Of a stretch of DNA of 64,000 nucleotides, positions 17,044-25,253 are shown piece after piece. A program made the position numbers and the translations under genes. The notes below the pieces were generated by a model that ran no database searches, had not been told where the DNA came from, and saw only the letters and a list, made by a program, of their open reading frames with translations. The DNA comes from JBKHXF01 sp046566145 (GTDB lineage: Bacteria; Actinomycetota; Nitriliruptoria; Nitriliruptorales; Nitriliruptoraceae): positions 10,609 to 74,608 of the forward strand of contig JBKHXF010000021.1 of NCBI GenBank assembly GCA_046566145.1, given 5' to 3'. Each line of letters starts with the position of its first letter. Positions within the stretch are counted from its first letter, which is position 1.

Positions 17044-18339
17044 TCAGCCGGCGGGGTCGCCGTCGCGGGGGAGGCGTGCGGGTCCGCGGGGTAGCCGCCG
17101 GCGCCGGCGGAGCCTGGTGGCCTTGGGGACCGAGGTGGCTTGGAGTGCGCCGGTGGGTGAGGTGATGGTGACCCGGCGGTTGTCGGGGTCCATGGTGATG
17201 TGCCAGCCGTGGTCGTGGTGGGCGCGGTGGTGGCGGCGGCAGAGCGCGACGAGGTTGCCGTCCTCGTGTCCGCCGCCGCGGGCGCGGTGCTTCAGGTGGT
17301 GGAGGTCGGTCCAGGAGATGGGTCGGTCGCAGCCGGGCCAGCGGCAGCCCGCGTCGATCGCGCCGATCGCCACGCGTGCCTCGGTGGGGATGGCGTCGGT
17401 CTGTGCGGAGACGGCGAGGGGGCGCATGCCGTCACGCAGGACCACCCGGAGCCGTGCGTCGGTCGAGAGCCGTTCGATGGTGCGGCGGGTGAGCCAGCCG
17501 CCGGCGCCGGGCAGTCGCCCCTCCAACCGACCGATCAGGGTCTGGTCGGGGTCTGCCAGGTCGGCGAGGTCGACGTGGACGACCAGCGACGGACGGGCCT
17601 TGCCGCCGGTGCCGCCGCCCGCCAGTACGGTCAGGCAGAGATCGACCAGCGCGCCGGCGCGCTGCCGGGCGCGGGTGACCGCGCCGACCTTGCGGCCGTT
17701 CTCCGGGGCGTCGGCGTTGGCGTCGAGGGCCGCGACGACGGTCGTGGTGTCGGCGGCGGTCAGTTCCCCGAACAGCCGCGAGTTGCCGTGCAACAGGTCG
17801 GGTTGGATCGCGAGCCACGACCCGGTCGCCTCCTGCCGCTCCGCCGAACGTTCCAGCGAGCCAGACGTGCGGAGCTGCTCGACGAGGTCGACGAGCATCC
17901 GGTCGACCTCGTCCGCGTCCGCGGCGGCGAGGGTGTCGACCTCGTCGCGCAGGGCGGCGTCGAGGTCGACGAGCTGGGTCGTGTTGCACCGGGACGTCTC
18001 GGCGATCAACAGCCGGACCTGGGACCAGCGCAGGATCCGCCGCCGCCACAGCCACATCACCGCAGGGACGGCGGTGACGAGTCGGGCGGCGCGCACGTAG
18101 GTCCGTCCCTCGCTGCTGGTGACCCCGAGGGCGGCGAGGACGGTCTCGAGCGACGCCCGCTCGACGGCCTCTGCGGCGCAGGTCGCGATCGCCTCGCCGG
18201 TCGCCGACACGACGTTCATCAGCGCCACCTCGGCGGCATCGACCTCGGAGAAAAGCTCGTGGAGGGTGTCGGCGCACGCGGTCAGCGTCGGGGCGTCGGG
18301 GCCGCCGAGCTGGGTGGGAAGCGTCGCGTTCGAGTGCAT
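17044..18339 (-). CDS. DUF222 / HNH endonuclease protein (13E12 type)
   Basis: 431 residues. A DUF222-like helical region (about 1-310) is followed by an HNH nuclease domain (332-380) with CRWPGCD, the DLHHLKHRARGGGHEDGN core and CRRHHRAHHDHGWH: two zinc cysteine pairs plus the HNH residues. These proteins resemble the 13E12 repeat family of mycobacteria; their cellular role is unknown, though a DNA-cleaving activity is expected. I start at ATG 18339: no Shine-Dalgarno precedes it, but TAGAGT ends 7 bases upstream, so the message is probably leaderless. ATG 18369 is the alternative. An exact SOS box lies at 18372-18387. Confidence 0.87.
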   Translation of the reverse strand: MHSNATLPTQLGGPDAPTLTACADTLHELFSEVDAAEVALMNVVSATGEAIATCAAEAVERASLETVLAALGVTSSEGRTYVRAARLVTAVPAVMWLWRRRILRWSQVRLLIAETSRCNTTQLVDLDAALRDEVDTLAAADADEVDRMLVDLVEQLRTSGSLERSAERQEATGSWLAIQPDLLHGNSRLFGELTAADTTTVVAALDANADAPENGRKVGAVTRARQRAGALVDLCLTVLAGGGTGGKARPSLVVHVDLADLADPDQTLIGRLEGRLPGAGGWLTRRTIERLSTDARLRVVLRDGMRPLAVSAQTDAIPTEARVAIGAIDAGCRWPGCDRPISWTDLHHLKHRARGGGHEDGNLVALCRRHHRAHHDHGWHITMDPDNRRVTITSPTGALQATSVPKATRLRRRRRLPRGPARLPRDGDPAG

Positions 18340-18346
18340 AGGGAGG

Positions 18347-18376
18347 ACTCTACGACGACCCTGCGACATGGTCGAA
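18347..18376 (-). promoter_or_regulatory. Predicted leaderless promoter of the HNH gene
   Basis: On the minus strand TTCGAC (18376-18371) and TAGAGT (18352-18347) are separated by 18 bases, a plausible -35/-10 pair. Seven bases then lead to ATG 18339, so transcription would begin at or next to the start codon. The -35 lies inside the LexA site, which fits simple repression by occlusion. Confidence 0.6.
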
Positions 18377-18387
18377 CACACGTTCGA
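18372..18387. promoter_or_regulatory. LexA (SOS) box
   Basis: TCGAACACACGTTCGA is a perfect palindrome around a 4-base centre and matches the actinobacterial LexA consensus TCGAAC-N4-GTTCGA exactly. With one more pair on each side (GTC...GAC) it is an 18-base inverted repeat. It lies 33 bases upstream of the HNH gene start and covers the predicted -35. I saw no second copy in the window. Confidence 0.85.
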
Positions 18388-18634
18388 CCGTGCTGTGGAC
18401 AGGTGCGGGCACCGCGCCGCCGGTCGCCGGTGCGCACGGAGCAACCCGCACCACCCGACAGGACGACCGACCGCGCCGGCGGTGCGCTTGCGGCCACCGG
18501 CGCAACCCGCCAGGGCGAGGACACCAGCCCGCGCCGGCGGTGTGTACGACGCCACCCGCACCGTTCGTCGCGCCCCCCCGCGGCCCGATCTCGACGGCCC
18601 GAGCCACGCGCGCGCAGCCGGGGCCACCCGATCG

Positions 18635-20131
18635 TCACGGGACCCGGAGGAACCACCCGTCCGCGGTCCAGCCGTCACCGGTGAACCCGTCGCCGCTCGG
18701 CGTCAGCCGCATCCCGCCCCAGAGCAGGACCCCGCCGTCGACGGGGACGACCGCCGAGAAGTCGATGTGGCTGACGCGGCGGCCGGGGTCGAGCGCCGGC
18801 GCGACGGTGTCGCGGCCGGGTCGCACGACGTCCACCGGCCGCCACGCCCCGTCGGCTTCAGGCGCCGAGACGCGCGACCAGAGCGCCCGGCCCCACGCCG
18901 CAGCCGGGAGCTCCTCCGAGGGGCGCTGGCCCACCTCGGCGCGGACCCAGCGGTCGGCGGCCTCGTCGTGGGTCCAGACGGTGCCACCGGTCTCGTCGGC
19001 GTCGTCGACCGCGACCGCGCCGGCGGCGTCGGTGACGACGAACCGGGCGTCCGCCGGCGCCGAGGTGATCGGGGTCCACGTCCCGGCGGCGAGGTCGAGC
19101 CACGCGCCGTCGCGGAACTGCTCCAGCGGCTGGGTCGTCGCGCCGCCGGCGATGAGCACGCGGTCGCCGTCGAGGCGGGCGGTCGGCTGCGCGTCGCCGT
19201 ACGAGAACCAGCGGGCCGACAGCGGGGCGGTGGGGAGGACGGTCCAGCGGTCCGTGGCGCGGTCGTACACGGCCCCGTCGGCGACGAGCTGCTCCTGGCG
19301 TCCGGCCGGCGGGTCGAGGTCGGTGCCGCCACCCCACACCACGAGCCGGTCGTCGTCCCAGGCGATGGCGGCGCCGGAGCGCGCGGTGAGGGGGAACTCG
19401 CCCATGCGCGTCCAGCCGGTCGCGGCGGTCCAGCGTGCCCCGTCGGCCCGTGGGCTGGCCTGGTCCGTCTCTCCCCCCCAGACGAGGAGCTCGGTGCCGT
19501 CCCACGAGATGGCAGCCGGGGTGCGGGCCGTCAACGGGGCTGGCGGGATACGGGTCCACGTGCCCGTGTCGAGGTCGTGCACGGCGCCGTCCATCAGCGG
19601 GGTCGAGACGGCGGTCGTGGCACCCGGGAGGGACGACTCCGGCCGGCCGCCGAAGACGACGACCGTGGCGCCGGCGATGCGCGGGTGGGCGCCGAGGCGC
19701 GGGGAGAACGGCGCCGGCGGGAGCCCGGTCCAGCGGTCTGTGCGGGCGTCCCAGACGGCACCGTCGTCCCGGTGGGTGCTCCCAGACTCGAACGCCGCCG
19801 GCTCCGCCTCGCCGCCCCACAGCACGACCCGGGTCCCGTCGGTCGCGGAGCGGGGCGACTCCCGCGGGGTCAGCGGCGACTCCGCGACCGGGACCCACGA
19901 GAGCTCGGCGGAGGCGTCGCCCGGGCCCTCGCCGATCACGGGGAGGTCGGGCCGCGACACGATGCCGACGACGGAGGTGACGCCGGCGAGGAGCACGACG
20001 ACGGCGGCCGCGCCGGCGGCCGTCCGCTTCGTCCGGCGGCGTCGCAGGCCGCGGCGCAGCAGCGCCTCGGCGTCGGGGGCGGTCGGCTCGGTGGGCACGC
20101 CGCGGTCGAGGAGGTCGTGGAGGTCAGGCAC
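18635..20131 (-). CDS. Membrane-anchored kelch beta-propeller protein (ECF partner)
   Basis: 498 residues. A short cytoplasmic N-terminus (1-36, VPDLHDLLDRGVPTE, then an arginine cluster) is followed by one membrane helix (37-58) and about 430 extracytoplasmic residues. These hold kelch-like blades marked by VVLWGGE, VVVFGGR, LLVWGGE, LVVWGGG, VLIAGGA and a final LLWGG. GTG 20131 overlaps the stop of the upstream sigma gene by 8 bases. The layout (cytoplasmic head, one helix, large exterior sensor) suggests control of that sigma factor, but no zinc anti-sigma motif is present, so this is inference. Confidence 0.78.
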   Translation of the reverse strand: MPDLHDLLDRGVPTEPTAPDAEALLRRGLRRRRTKRTAAGAAAVVVLLAGVTSVVGIVSRPDLPVIGEGPGDASAELSWVPVAESPLTPRESPRSATDGTRVVLWGGEAEPAAFESGSTHRDDGAVWDARTDRWTGLPPAPFSPRLGAHPRIAGATVVVFGGRPESSLPGATTAVSTPLMDGAVHDLDTGTWTRIPPAPLTARTPAAISWDGTELLVWGGETDQASPRADGARWTAATGWTRMGEFPLTARSGAAIAWDDDRLVVWGGGTDLDPPAGRQEQLVADGAVYDRATDRWTVLPTAPLSARWFSYGDAQPTARLDGDRVLIAGGATTQPLEQFRDGAWLDLAAGTWTPITSAPADARFVVTDAAGAVAVDDADETGGTVWTHDEAADRWVRAEVGQRPSEELPAAAWGRALWSRVSAPEADGAWRPVDVVRPGRDTVAPALDPGRRVSHIDFSAVVPVDGGVLLWGGMRLTPSGDGFTGDGWTADGWFLRVP

Positions 20132-20684
20132 GGGTCTGCTCCTCGTCGTGCTCGCGGTCGTGCTCGAGCGTCGGGTCGAACGTGAAGGCCCCACGCAGGG
20201 CGGTGACGGCCTGGTGGGTGAGCGCCCGGACGGTGCCGGCGTCGACGCCCATGACGGCGCCGGCCTCGTCGGCCGACATCCCGTCCCAGTAGCGCAGCAC
20301 CACGGCCTCGCGCTGCCGGCGGGGCAGGGCTGCCACGGCCGCGCGGACCGCCGCGCCGTCCTCCGCGCCGTCGACGCCGGGGGCGCCGTCGGCGGCCGCA
20401 TCCCCCACGGTGAGCCGCTCGAGGCGGGCCCGGGCGCGGCGCTCGGCGACGCGCCGGCGGATCCACGAGTTGGCGTGGTTGAGCGCAACCCGGGTCACCC
20501 AGGCGCGCGGGTCCTCGATGGGAGGGCTGCCGGCCCAGCGCTCGCACAGGGCGACGAGCACCTCGTTGGCGAGCTCCTCGGCGACCCACGGGTCGCCGGT
20601 GTGCAGCGTGAGGATCCCGACGAGCCGTCGGTGCTCCCGCTCGCAGACGGCCGTCACGGCCGCGCGGTCCCCTGCCTGCATCAC
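20124..20684 (-). CDS. ECF-type RNA polymerase sigma factor
   Basis: 186 residues. Region 2 occupies about residues 10-80 (HRRLVGILTLHTGDPWVAEE, WVTRVALNHANSWIRRR). Region 4 occupies about 110-165 (LPRRQREAVVLRYWDGMSAD, then an HTH EAGAVMGVDAGTVRALTHQA). Compared with SigE of this window the region 2 sequence is divergent. It directs polymerase to an unknown regulon. The kelch membrane protein is translated from the overlapping downstream start, so both belong to one operon. ATG 20684 or the adjacent ATG 20681 could be used. Confidence 0.85.
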   Translation of the reverse strand: MMQAGDRAAVTAVCEREHRRLVGILTLHTGDPWVAEELANEVLVALCERWAGSPPIEDPRAWVTRVALNHANSWIRRRVAERRARARLERLTVGDAAADGAPGVDGAEDGAAVRAAVAALPRRQREAVVLRYWDGMSADEAGAVMGVDAGTVRALTHQAVTALRGAFTFDPTLEHDREHDEEQTRA

Positions 20685-20837
20685 CAGCCTGTCGTGTCGT
20701 GACGTCCGGCGTCTCGCTGGACGTCCCCGTGTGCCGGCCGGTCCGGGCCGTCACCGGGGAGGTCGCACGAGCGCATCGTCGCGTGTAGTCGGCTCGTCCG
20801 CCCGCGCACCGGGCGCACACTGGCGGACGGCCCGGCC

Positions 20838-20843
20838 TACGGT
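20838..20843 (+). promoter_or_regulatory. Putative -10 element of the DUF2277 gene
   Basis: TACGGT lies 51 bases before GTG 20895 in a 210-base intergenic region separating divergent genes. It is of the same TA[CG][CG][CG]T form seen elsewhere in the window. Confidence 0.3.
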
Positions 20844-20894
20844 GCGCTCCCCCCCGCGGCGCCCCCGCGTCGCCCCCGACAGGAGCCGTCGCCC

Positions 20895-21185
20895 GTGTGC
20901 CGCTCGATCCGGACCCTCCGCCCGCCGCAGGTCGACGAGGTCACGACCGGCGACGTCGAGGCGGCCGCCCGCCAGTACGTCCGCAAGCTCTCGGGGTTCC
21001 GGGAGCCGGCGGCGCACAACCGCGCCGCGTTCGACGCGGCCGTCGCCGAGGTGGCGGCGTCGACCCGCCGGCTGCTCGAGGCGCTCGAGGTGCAGGGGCA
21101 GGACCCGGTGACCGTGGTCGACGGCCCGGAGCGGCCGCCGGCGCGAGGGGCTACAGGCTCCCGCGGACGTACGCCCCGCCGATGA
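20895..21185 (+). CDS. DUF2277 family protein
   Basis: 96 residues. The start MCRSIRTLRPP and the block YVRKLSGFREPAAHN...AF followed by a helix ending RLLEAL are the DUF2277 signature. Function is unknown for the family; it is a small helical cytoplasmic protein found in actinobacteria and proteobacteria. The C-terminal 20 residues are arginine-rich and extend past the usual family end. They overlap the tail of the convergent membrane gene by 35 bases. GTG 20895 gives the conserved N-terminus. Confidence 0.85.
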   Translation: MCRSIRTLRPPQVDEVTTGDVEAAARQYVRKLSGFREPAAHNRAAFDAAVAEVAASTRRLLEALEVQGQDPVTVVDGPERPPARGATGSRGRTPRR

Positions 21186-21639
21186 CGTACGCGCCGATGG
21201 CCGACAGCGTCCCGAGCACGGTCAGCACGGCGAGCGCCCGCGCCCGGGTCTCGTCGGAGCGCCAGCCGATCCACGACGCGGCGAGGAACCCGCCGAGCGG
21301 CAGGACCCCGCCGACGTAGTGGATGTAGAGCTGGGCCGTGCCGAGGCCCTGGTCGAGGAGCTTGATCCCGACGAGCACCTGCACCATCAGCACGACCTGG
21401 GTGCCGACCAGCAGCAGGCGGCCGGGCAGGTCGAGGCCGCGCCGGCGGACGCCGAGGGCCACCAGCCAGGCGCTCGTGGCGAGGAGCAGCACGACGACCG
21501 TCAGCCCGAGCGTGCGGTGGAACGCGGGGGAGACGTAGAGGTTGTCGATGATCCCGTCCTGCGGGGCGATGCGCGGGTCGCCGCCGCCCTCGGAGGCCTC
21601 GGTGGCGAGCAGCAGCAGGGCGGCGGGGACGGTGGGCAC
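21151..21639 (-). CDS. Four-helix membrane protein
   Basis: 162 residues with four hydrophobic helices: about 42-62, 75-96, 103-125 and 135-155. A conserved-looking exterior start contains DNLYVSPAFHRT, and a histidine sits in QLYIHYVGGVLP at the third helix. Membrane histidines of this kind are seen in haem-binding four-helix proteins, but I cannot assign a family. GTG 21639 places a short signal-like hydrophobic stretch (VPAALLLLAT) at the N-terminus. It is convergent with, and overlapping, the DUF2277 gene. Confidence 0.68.
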   Translation of the reverse strand: MPTVPAALLLLATEASEGGGDPRIAPQDGIIDNLYVSPAFHRTLGLTVVVLLLATSAWLVALGVRRRGLDLPGRLLLVGTQVVLMVQVLVGIKLLDQGLGTAQLYIHYVGGVLPLGGFLAASWIGWRSDETRARALAVLTVLGTLSAIGAYVIGGAYVRGSL

Positions 21640-21811
21640 GAGGTGGCTCCGGGACGGGGCGGTGGGGCGGGCGTGACGGGGGCGGGCGGGCCGTGCGCGG
21701 GAGTGAACCAGCGGCAGGCATCACCGCGCCCCCCGACGAAGTCCTCCCCGTCCGACCCGACCACTCCACGAGGTCGCCACGCCGGCGGACCTCGAGACGA
21801 ACGGCACCCCC

Positions 21812-23440
21812 GTGCGCACCCGCCCCCTCGTCAGCCTCGCCGCCGCGGCGCTCGCTGCCTCCCTGCTGCTCGCCGCGGCGCCCGGCCACGACGCGCGGCT
21901 CGACCTCGCGCCGGCGGCCGCCGGCGTCCTGCAGGGCGACCTCGGTCCGGCGCCGGCGGGCGACCCGCTCGACGTCGCCACGCAGGTCCTCGCCCGGCAC
22001 GCCGCGGCGCTGGGCGTCGACGCCGGCGCCTTCGTGCTCGACCACGTCCGGGTCTCCGACCTCGGCACGCACGTGCGTGGGCACGAGGTCCGGGACGGGG
22101 TGCGGGTGCTCGACTCGTCGGCCGCGGTGCACGTCGTCGACGGCCGGGTCGTGAAGGTCGAGGCCCGTGGGGTCGCCCTGCCGGGGACGGCCGCGCCGGC
22201 GGCGGTGCCCGCCGACGTCGCCCGCGCGACCGCGCTCGCCCTCGAGGGGGTCACCGAGACGGTGACGCCGCCGGCGGTGGAGCGCTGGCTGGTCGACCTC
22301 GGGACGGGCGCGCTGACCGACGTGTGGCGCGTGACCTTCACGTCGCTCGCGCCGGCGGTCGCCGCGCAGGTCGACGTCGATGCGGCCACCGGCGTCGTCC
22401 TCGCCGTGGAGGAGGGCGTCCACCACGCCGGGGAGCGGGCCGAGGCCGAGGCGCTGCTGTTCGACCCGAACCCGATCGTGATGGCGAAGGACAACCGGCT
22501 GCGCCAGACCGGGTTCGACACCGCCGGCGTCGACTCCGACGTGAGCCTCGCCGCCGACGCGCTGCTCGAGCTCCGGCCGATCCGCGAGTACGACGCGGCG
22601 CTGGCGCTGACCGGCCGGCTCGTCGGCCCGTGGGTGGACGTCATCGGTGCCGGGCCGTACGCCGCCGGCGCGTTCCCGACGACCAAGACCGACCCGCGCT
22701 TCGAGGGCGCGATGGCGTACCACCACATCGACGCGATGCAGCGCTACTTCCGGGACGTGCTCGGCCTCGAGGAGATCAACGCCGAGTCGCAGCTCACGGT
22801 CGCGCTGCCGGTGGTCGGCTTCGACAACTCGTTCTACCAGCCGGCCAACGACCTGCTGCTGTTCGGCGCCGGCGGCGTCGACGACGCCGAGGACGCCGAG
22901 GTCATCGCCCACGAGCTCGGCCACGCGATCCACCACGACCAGGTCCCCGGCTGGGGCGCGCGTCCCGAGGGCGGCGCGATGGGCGAGGGCTTCGGCGACC
23001 TCCTCGCGGCGGCCTACTTCGCTCGGGTGTCGGAGGGGTTCCAGGACACCTGCATCATGGACTGGGACGCGGTGTCGTACAGCAGCGCGAACCCGCCGTG
23101 CCTGCGTCGCGCCGACCGCACCAAGCAGTACCCGGCGGACAAGGTCAACCAGGTCCACGCCGACGGCGAGTTCTGGTCGGCGCTGCTGTGGCGCATCCGG
23201 GGCCGGCTCGTGACGGCCGAGGAGGCGGCGGACCTCGGCGACGAGCAGGCCGTGGCCCGCCTCGCCTCCGACCGGGTGCTGCACCTCGTGCTCTCGAGCC
23301 ACGAGCTGCTGTCGCCGACCGCCGAGTTCAGGGACGCGGTCGACGCGCTGCGGCAGGCCGCCACCCTGACCGGGCACCCGGAGTGGGACGCGATCATCAC
23401 GTCCGAGGCGGACCGCACCGGGATGCCCTACAGCCGCTGA
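21812..23440 (+). CDS. Secreted thermolysin-like zinc metalloprotease (M4/M36 type)
   Basis: 542-residue exported protease. It has a signal peptide (1-24), a propeptide with FTP/PepSY-like strands (about 50-205), then a catalytic domain with HELGH at 367-371 and the third-ligand segment GEGFGDLLA (E392). The EGFGD form is typical of fungalysin/thermolysin gluzincins. The substrate would be extracellular protein. GTG 21812 starts directly at the signal peptide. Two cysteines around residues 411 and 431 may form a disulfide. It stands alone on its transcript. Confidence 0.87.
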   Translation: MRTRPLVSLAAAALAASLLLAAAPGHDARLDLAPAAAGVLQGDLGPAPAGDPLDVATQVLARHAAALGVDAGAFVLDHVRVSDLGTHVRGHEVRDGVRVLDSSAAVHVVDGRVVKVEARGVALPGTAAPAAVPADVARATALALEGVTETVTPPAVERWLVDLGTGALTDVWRVTFTSLAPAVAAQVDVDAATGVVLAVEEGVHHAGERAEAEALLFDPNPIVMAKDNRLRQTGFDTAGVDSDVSLAADALLELRPIREYDAALALTGRLVGPWVDVIGAGPYAAGAFPTTKTDPRFEGAMAYHHIDAMQRYFRDVLGLEEINAESQLTVALPVVGFDNSFYQPANDLLLFGAGGVDDAEDAEVIAHELGHAIHHDQVPGWGARPEGGAMGEGFGDLLAAAYFARVSEGFQDTCIMDWDAVSYSSANPPCLRRADRTKQYPADKVNQVHADGEFWSALLWRIRGRLVTAEEAADLGDEQAVARLASDRVLHLVLSSHELLSPTAEFRDAVDALRQAATLTGHPEWDAIITSEADRTGMPYSR

Positions 23441-23492
23441 GCCCGGCCCACCTCGGGGTCGACTGGGAGCCGGCCGCGACGAGGGCCCGCGC

Positions 23493-23498
23493 TACGGT
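23493..23498 (+). promoter_or_regulatory. Putative -10 element of the PHP gene
   Basis: TACGGT sits 57 bases before GTG 23556 and 52 bases after the protease stop. It is the same hexamer found before the DUF2277 gene. Confidence 0.3.
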
Positions 23499-23555
23499 CC
23501 GCGGCCCGCCAGACGCATGCCCCCGCCCACGGGGGCACCCACGACAGGGGGAGCC

Positions 23556-24401
23556 GTGGCCGGCTTCGACATGCACTCGCACACGGACCTCTCCGACGGG
23601 ACGACCACGCCGGAGCAGAACGTCGCCGACGCGGTCCGGCTCGGGCTCGAGGGCCTCGCCGTCACCGACCACGACACCACCGCCCCGTTCGACCGGGCCA
23701 TCGCGGCGGCGGAGGGGACCGGCCTCGAGATCGTCCCGGGCGTCGAGTTCTCCGCCGAGCACGACGGGACGTCGGTGCACGTCCTCGGCTTCTGGGTGTC
23801 CGCCACCGACGCCGACCTGCAGGCCGAGATGGACCGGCTGCGCAACGAACGCGAGCGCCGCGCCGAGCAGATCGTCGAACGGTTCAACGCGCTGCCCGAG
23901 CCGATCCCGGTCACGATCGTCCGCGTTCGGGAGCTCGCCGGCGAGGCGCCGATCGGACGACCGCACATCGCGAAGGCCGTCGTCGAGACCGGGATGGTCC
24001 CCGACGAGCGGGCCGTGTTCGACCGCTACCTCGCCGACGACGGGCCCTGCTACGTGCCGAAGTACGCGGTGGACCCGGTCCGGGCGGTCGAGCTGCTCCG
24101 CGGCGCCGGCGGCGTCGCCGTCGTGGCCCACCCCGGGCTGTTCGGCAACCGCCGCGCCGACGACCCGGGGCTGCCCGACGACGTCGTCGAGTCCATGGCG
24201 GCGGCGGGGATGGGCGGGATCGAGGCCGCCCACCCCGACCACACCGACGCGCACCGGGCCCGCTACACCGACCTGGCGCGGGCGCTCGACCTCGTCGTCA
24301 CCGCCGGCTCCGACTACCACGGCGAGGCCAAGACGAACCGGCTCGGGTCGGCCACGACCGCACGCGACGTGGTCGAGTCCCTGCGCGCCCGGCGCGGGTG
24401 A
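23556..24401 (+). CDS. PHP-domain phosphoesterase
   Basis: 281-residue PHP protein. Metal-binding motifs are DMHSHTDLSDG near the N-terminus, VTDHDT at about 37-42, PGVEFS, the late VVAHPG and the final SDYHGE. The proteins most similar in layout are nucleoside-3',5'-bisphosphate phosphatases and the YciV/TrpH RNase AM, so a trinuclear-metal phosphoesterase acting on nucleotides or RNA 5' ends is likely. GTG 23556, preceded by GGGGGAG, is preferred; ATG 23517 would add 13 low-complexity residues. The next gene starts 167 bases later. Confidence 0.83.
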   Translation: MAGFDMHSHTDLSDGTTTPEQNVADAVRLGLEGLAVTDHDTTAPFDRAIAAAEGTGLEIVPGVEFSAEHDGTSVHVLGFWVSATDADLQAEMDRLRNERERRAEQIVERFNALPEPIPVTIVRVRELAGEAPIGRPHIAKAVVETGMVPDERAVFDRYLADDGPCYVPKYAVDPVRAVELLRGAGGVAVVAHPGLFGNRRADDPGLPDDVVESMAAAGMGGIEAAHPDHTDAHRARYTDLARALDLVVTAGSDYHGEAKTNRLGSATTARDVVESLRARRG

Positions 24402-24412
24402 AACGCCGCCGC

Positions 24413-24444
24413 CCTGTCCGAACGGCCGTGGTAGAACGGACAGG
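24413..24444. promoter_or_regulatory. Inverted repeat upstream of the FHA-HTH gene
   Basis: CCTGTCCG and CGGACAGG (8 pairs) flank a 16-base centre that contains ACGGCCGT and TAGAAC. It lies 12 bases after the PHP stop and 124 bases before the FHA-HTH start. The wide spacing fits a dimeric regulator site better than a terminator stem; TAGAAC could be a -10. Function is not established. Confidence 0.4.
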
Positions 24445-24568
24445 ACGGTCGACCACACGGGACCGTGGCACGTCCTCGGCCGAACGGCGAGAGTGTCAGG
24501 CGCCCGGTCGGAGGGCGGCGCCACCCGGCACCCACCACGCCCTCGACCCCGTCCACGGAGGTCCCACG

Positions 24569-25147
24569 TTGCCCGAGGTCCAGAAGGCCCAGAAGATCGT
24601 CCCGGTCCCCACGCTGCACTTCAGCGAGGGCCCGTTGGCGGGCAAGGTCATCCGGATCGACCAGGACGAGGCGACCCTGGGTCGGCGCGAGGACAACGCC
24701 TACGTCGTCGACGACCCGCGGGTCTCGCGCGTCCACGCGGAGCTGCGCAAGGAGGCCGGCTCGGTCATCATCACCGACCTCGGCTCCTCCGGCGGCACCA
24801 AGCTCAACGGCGAGGAGCTGAGCGGCCCCGCCGTCATCAAGCACGGCGACAAGCTCTCGTTCGGCCCCCTGACCGCCCAGTTCGAGGATCCCGCCGCGGC
24901 CGCGCAGCGCGAGGACGCCACCATGGTGTTCGAGGTCCCGAAGATCGAGACCGGCCCGCACCTCTCGCCGCGCCAGCAGCAGGTCCTCGAGCTCATGGCC
25001 GAGGGCATGACCAACGCCGAGATCGGCGACCAGCTCGGCGTCACCGAGCGGACCGTCAAGGCGTACGCGCAGGAGCTCTACGACAAGCTCGGCGTCCGCA
25101 ACCGCGCCGGCGCCGTCGCCGAGGCCGCCAAGCTCGGCCTGCTCTGA
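24569..25147 (+). CDS. FHA-domain / LuxR-type HTH regulator
   Basis: 192 residues. An FHA domain (about 25-105) carries the phosphothreonine-binding residues G38-R39, S53, H56 and N80-G81. A linker holds EDATMVFE (T118), and a LuxR/GerE helix-turn-helix (132-190) contains LSPRQQQVLELMAEGMTNAE and VTERTVKAYAQELYDKLGV. It should bind DNA in response to threonine phosphorylation. The TTG start at 24569 follows GGAGG at an ideal 7 bases; an ATG-started frame upstream is arginine-rich and unlikely. A strong hairpin follows the stop, so this is a single-gene unit. Confidence 0.85.
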   Translation: MPEVQKAQKIVPVPTLHFSEGPLAGKVIRIDQDEATLGRREDNAYVVDDPRVSRVHAELRKEAGSVIITDLGSSGGTKLNGEELSGPAVIKHGDKLSFGPLTAQFEDPAAAAQREDATMVFEVPKIETGPHLSPRQQQVLELMAEGMTNAEIGDQLGVTERTVKAYAQELYDKLGVRNRAGAVAEAAKLGLL

Positions 25148-25161
25148 CCCGCACGACCACC

Positions 25162-25190
25162 GCGCCCCGGGCCCTCGTGGCCCGGGGCGC
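25162..25190 (+). terminator. Hairpin terminator after the FHA-HTH gene
   Basis: A 12-pair GC stem, GCGCCCCGGGCC with GGCCCGGGGCGC around a CTCGT loop, begins 14 bases after the stop codon. There is no U-tract, as commonly seen in actinobacterial terminators. Confidence 0.75.
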
Positions 25191-25206
25191 GCGCGTGGCC
25201 GGGGGC

Positions 25207-25212
25207 TAGGCT
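25207..25212 (+). promoter_or_regulatory. Putative -10 element of the DUF853 gene
   Basis: TAGGCT lies 41 bases before GTG 25254, directly after the preceding terminator. Position and form agree with the other leader hexamers noted in this window. Confidence 0.35.
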
Positions 25213-25253
25213 CGGCCGCGACCCGTGTGCCCCCGAGACAGGACAGCGCGCCC

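Noticed and set aside
21319..25209. 1296-codon plus-strand open frame
   Set aside because: It runs through parts of four real genes in a different frame and shows no motif or start signal of its own.
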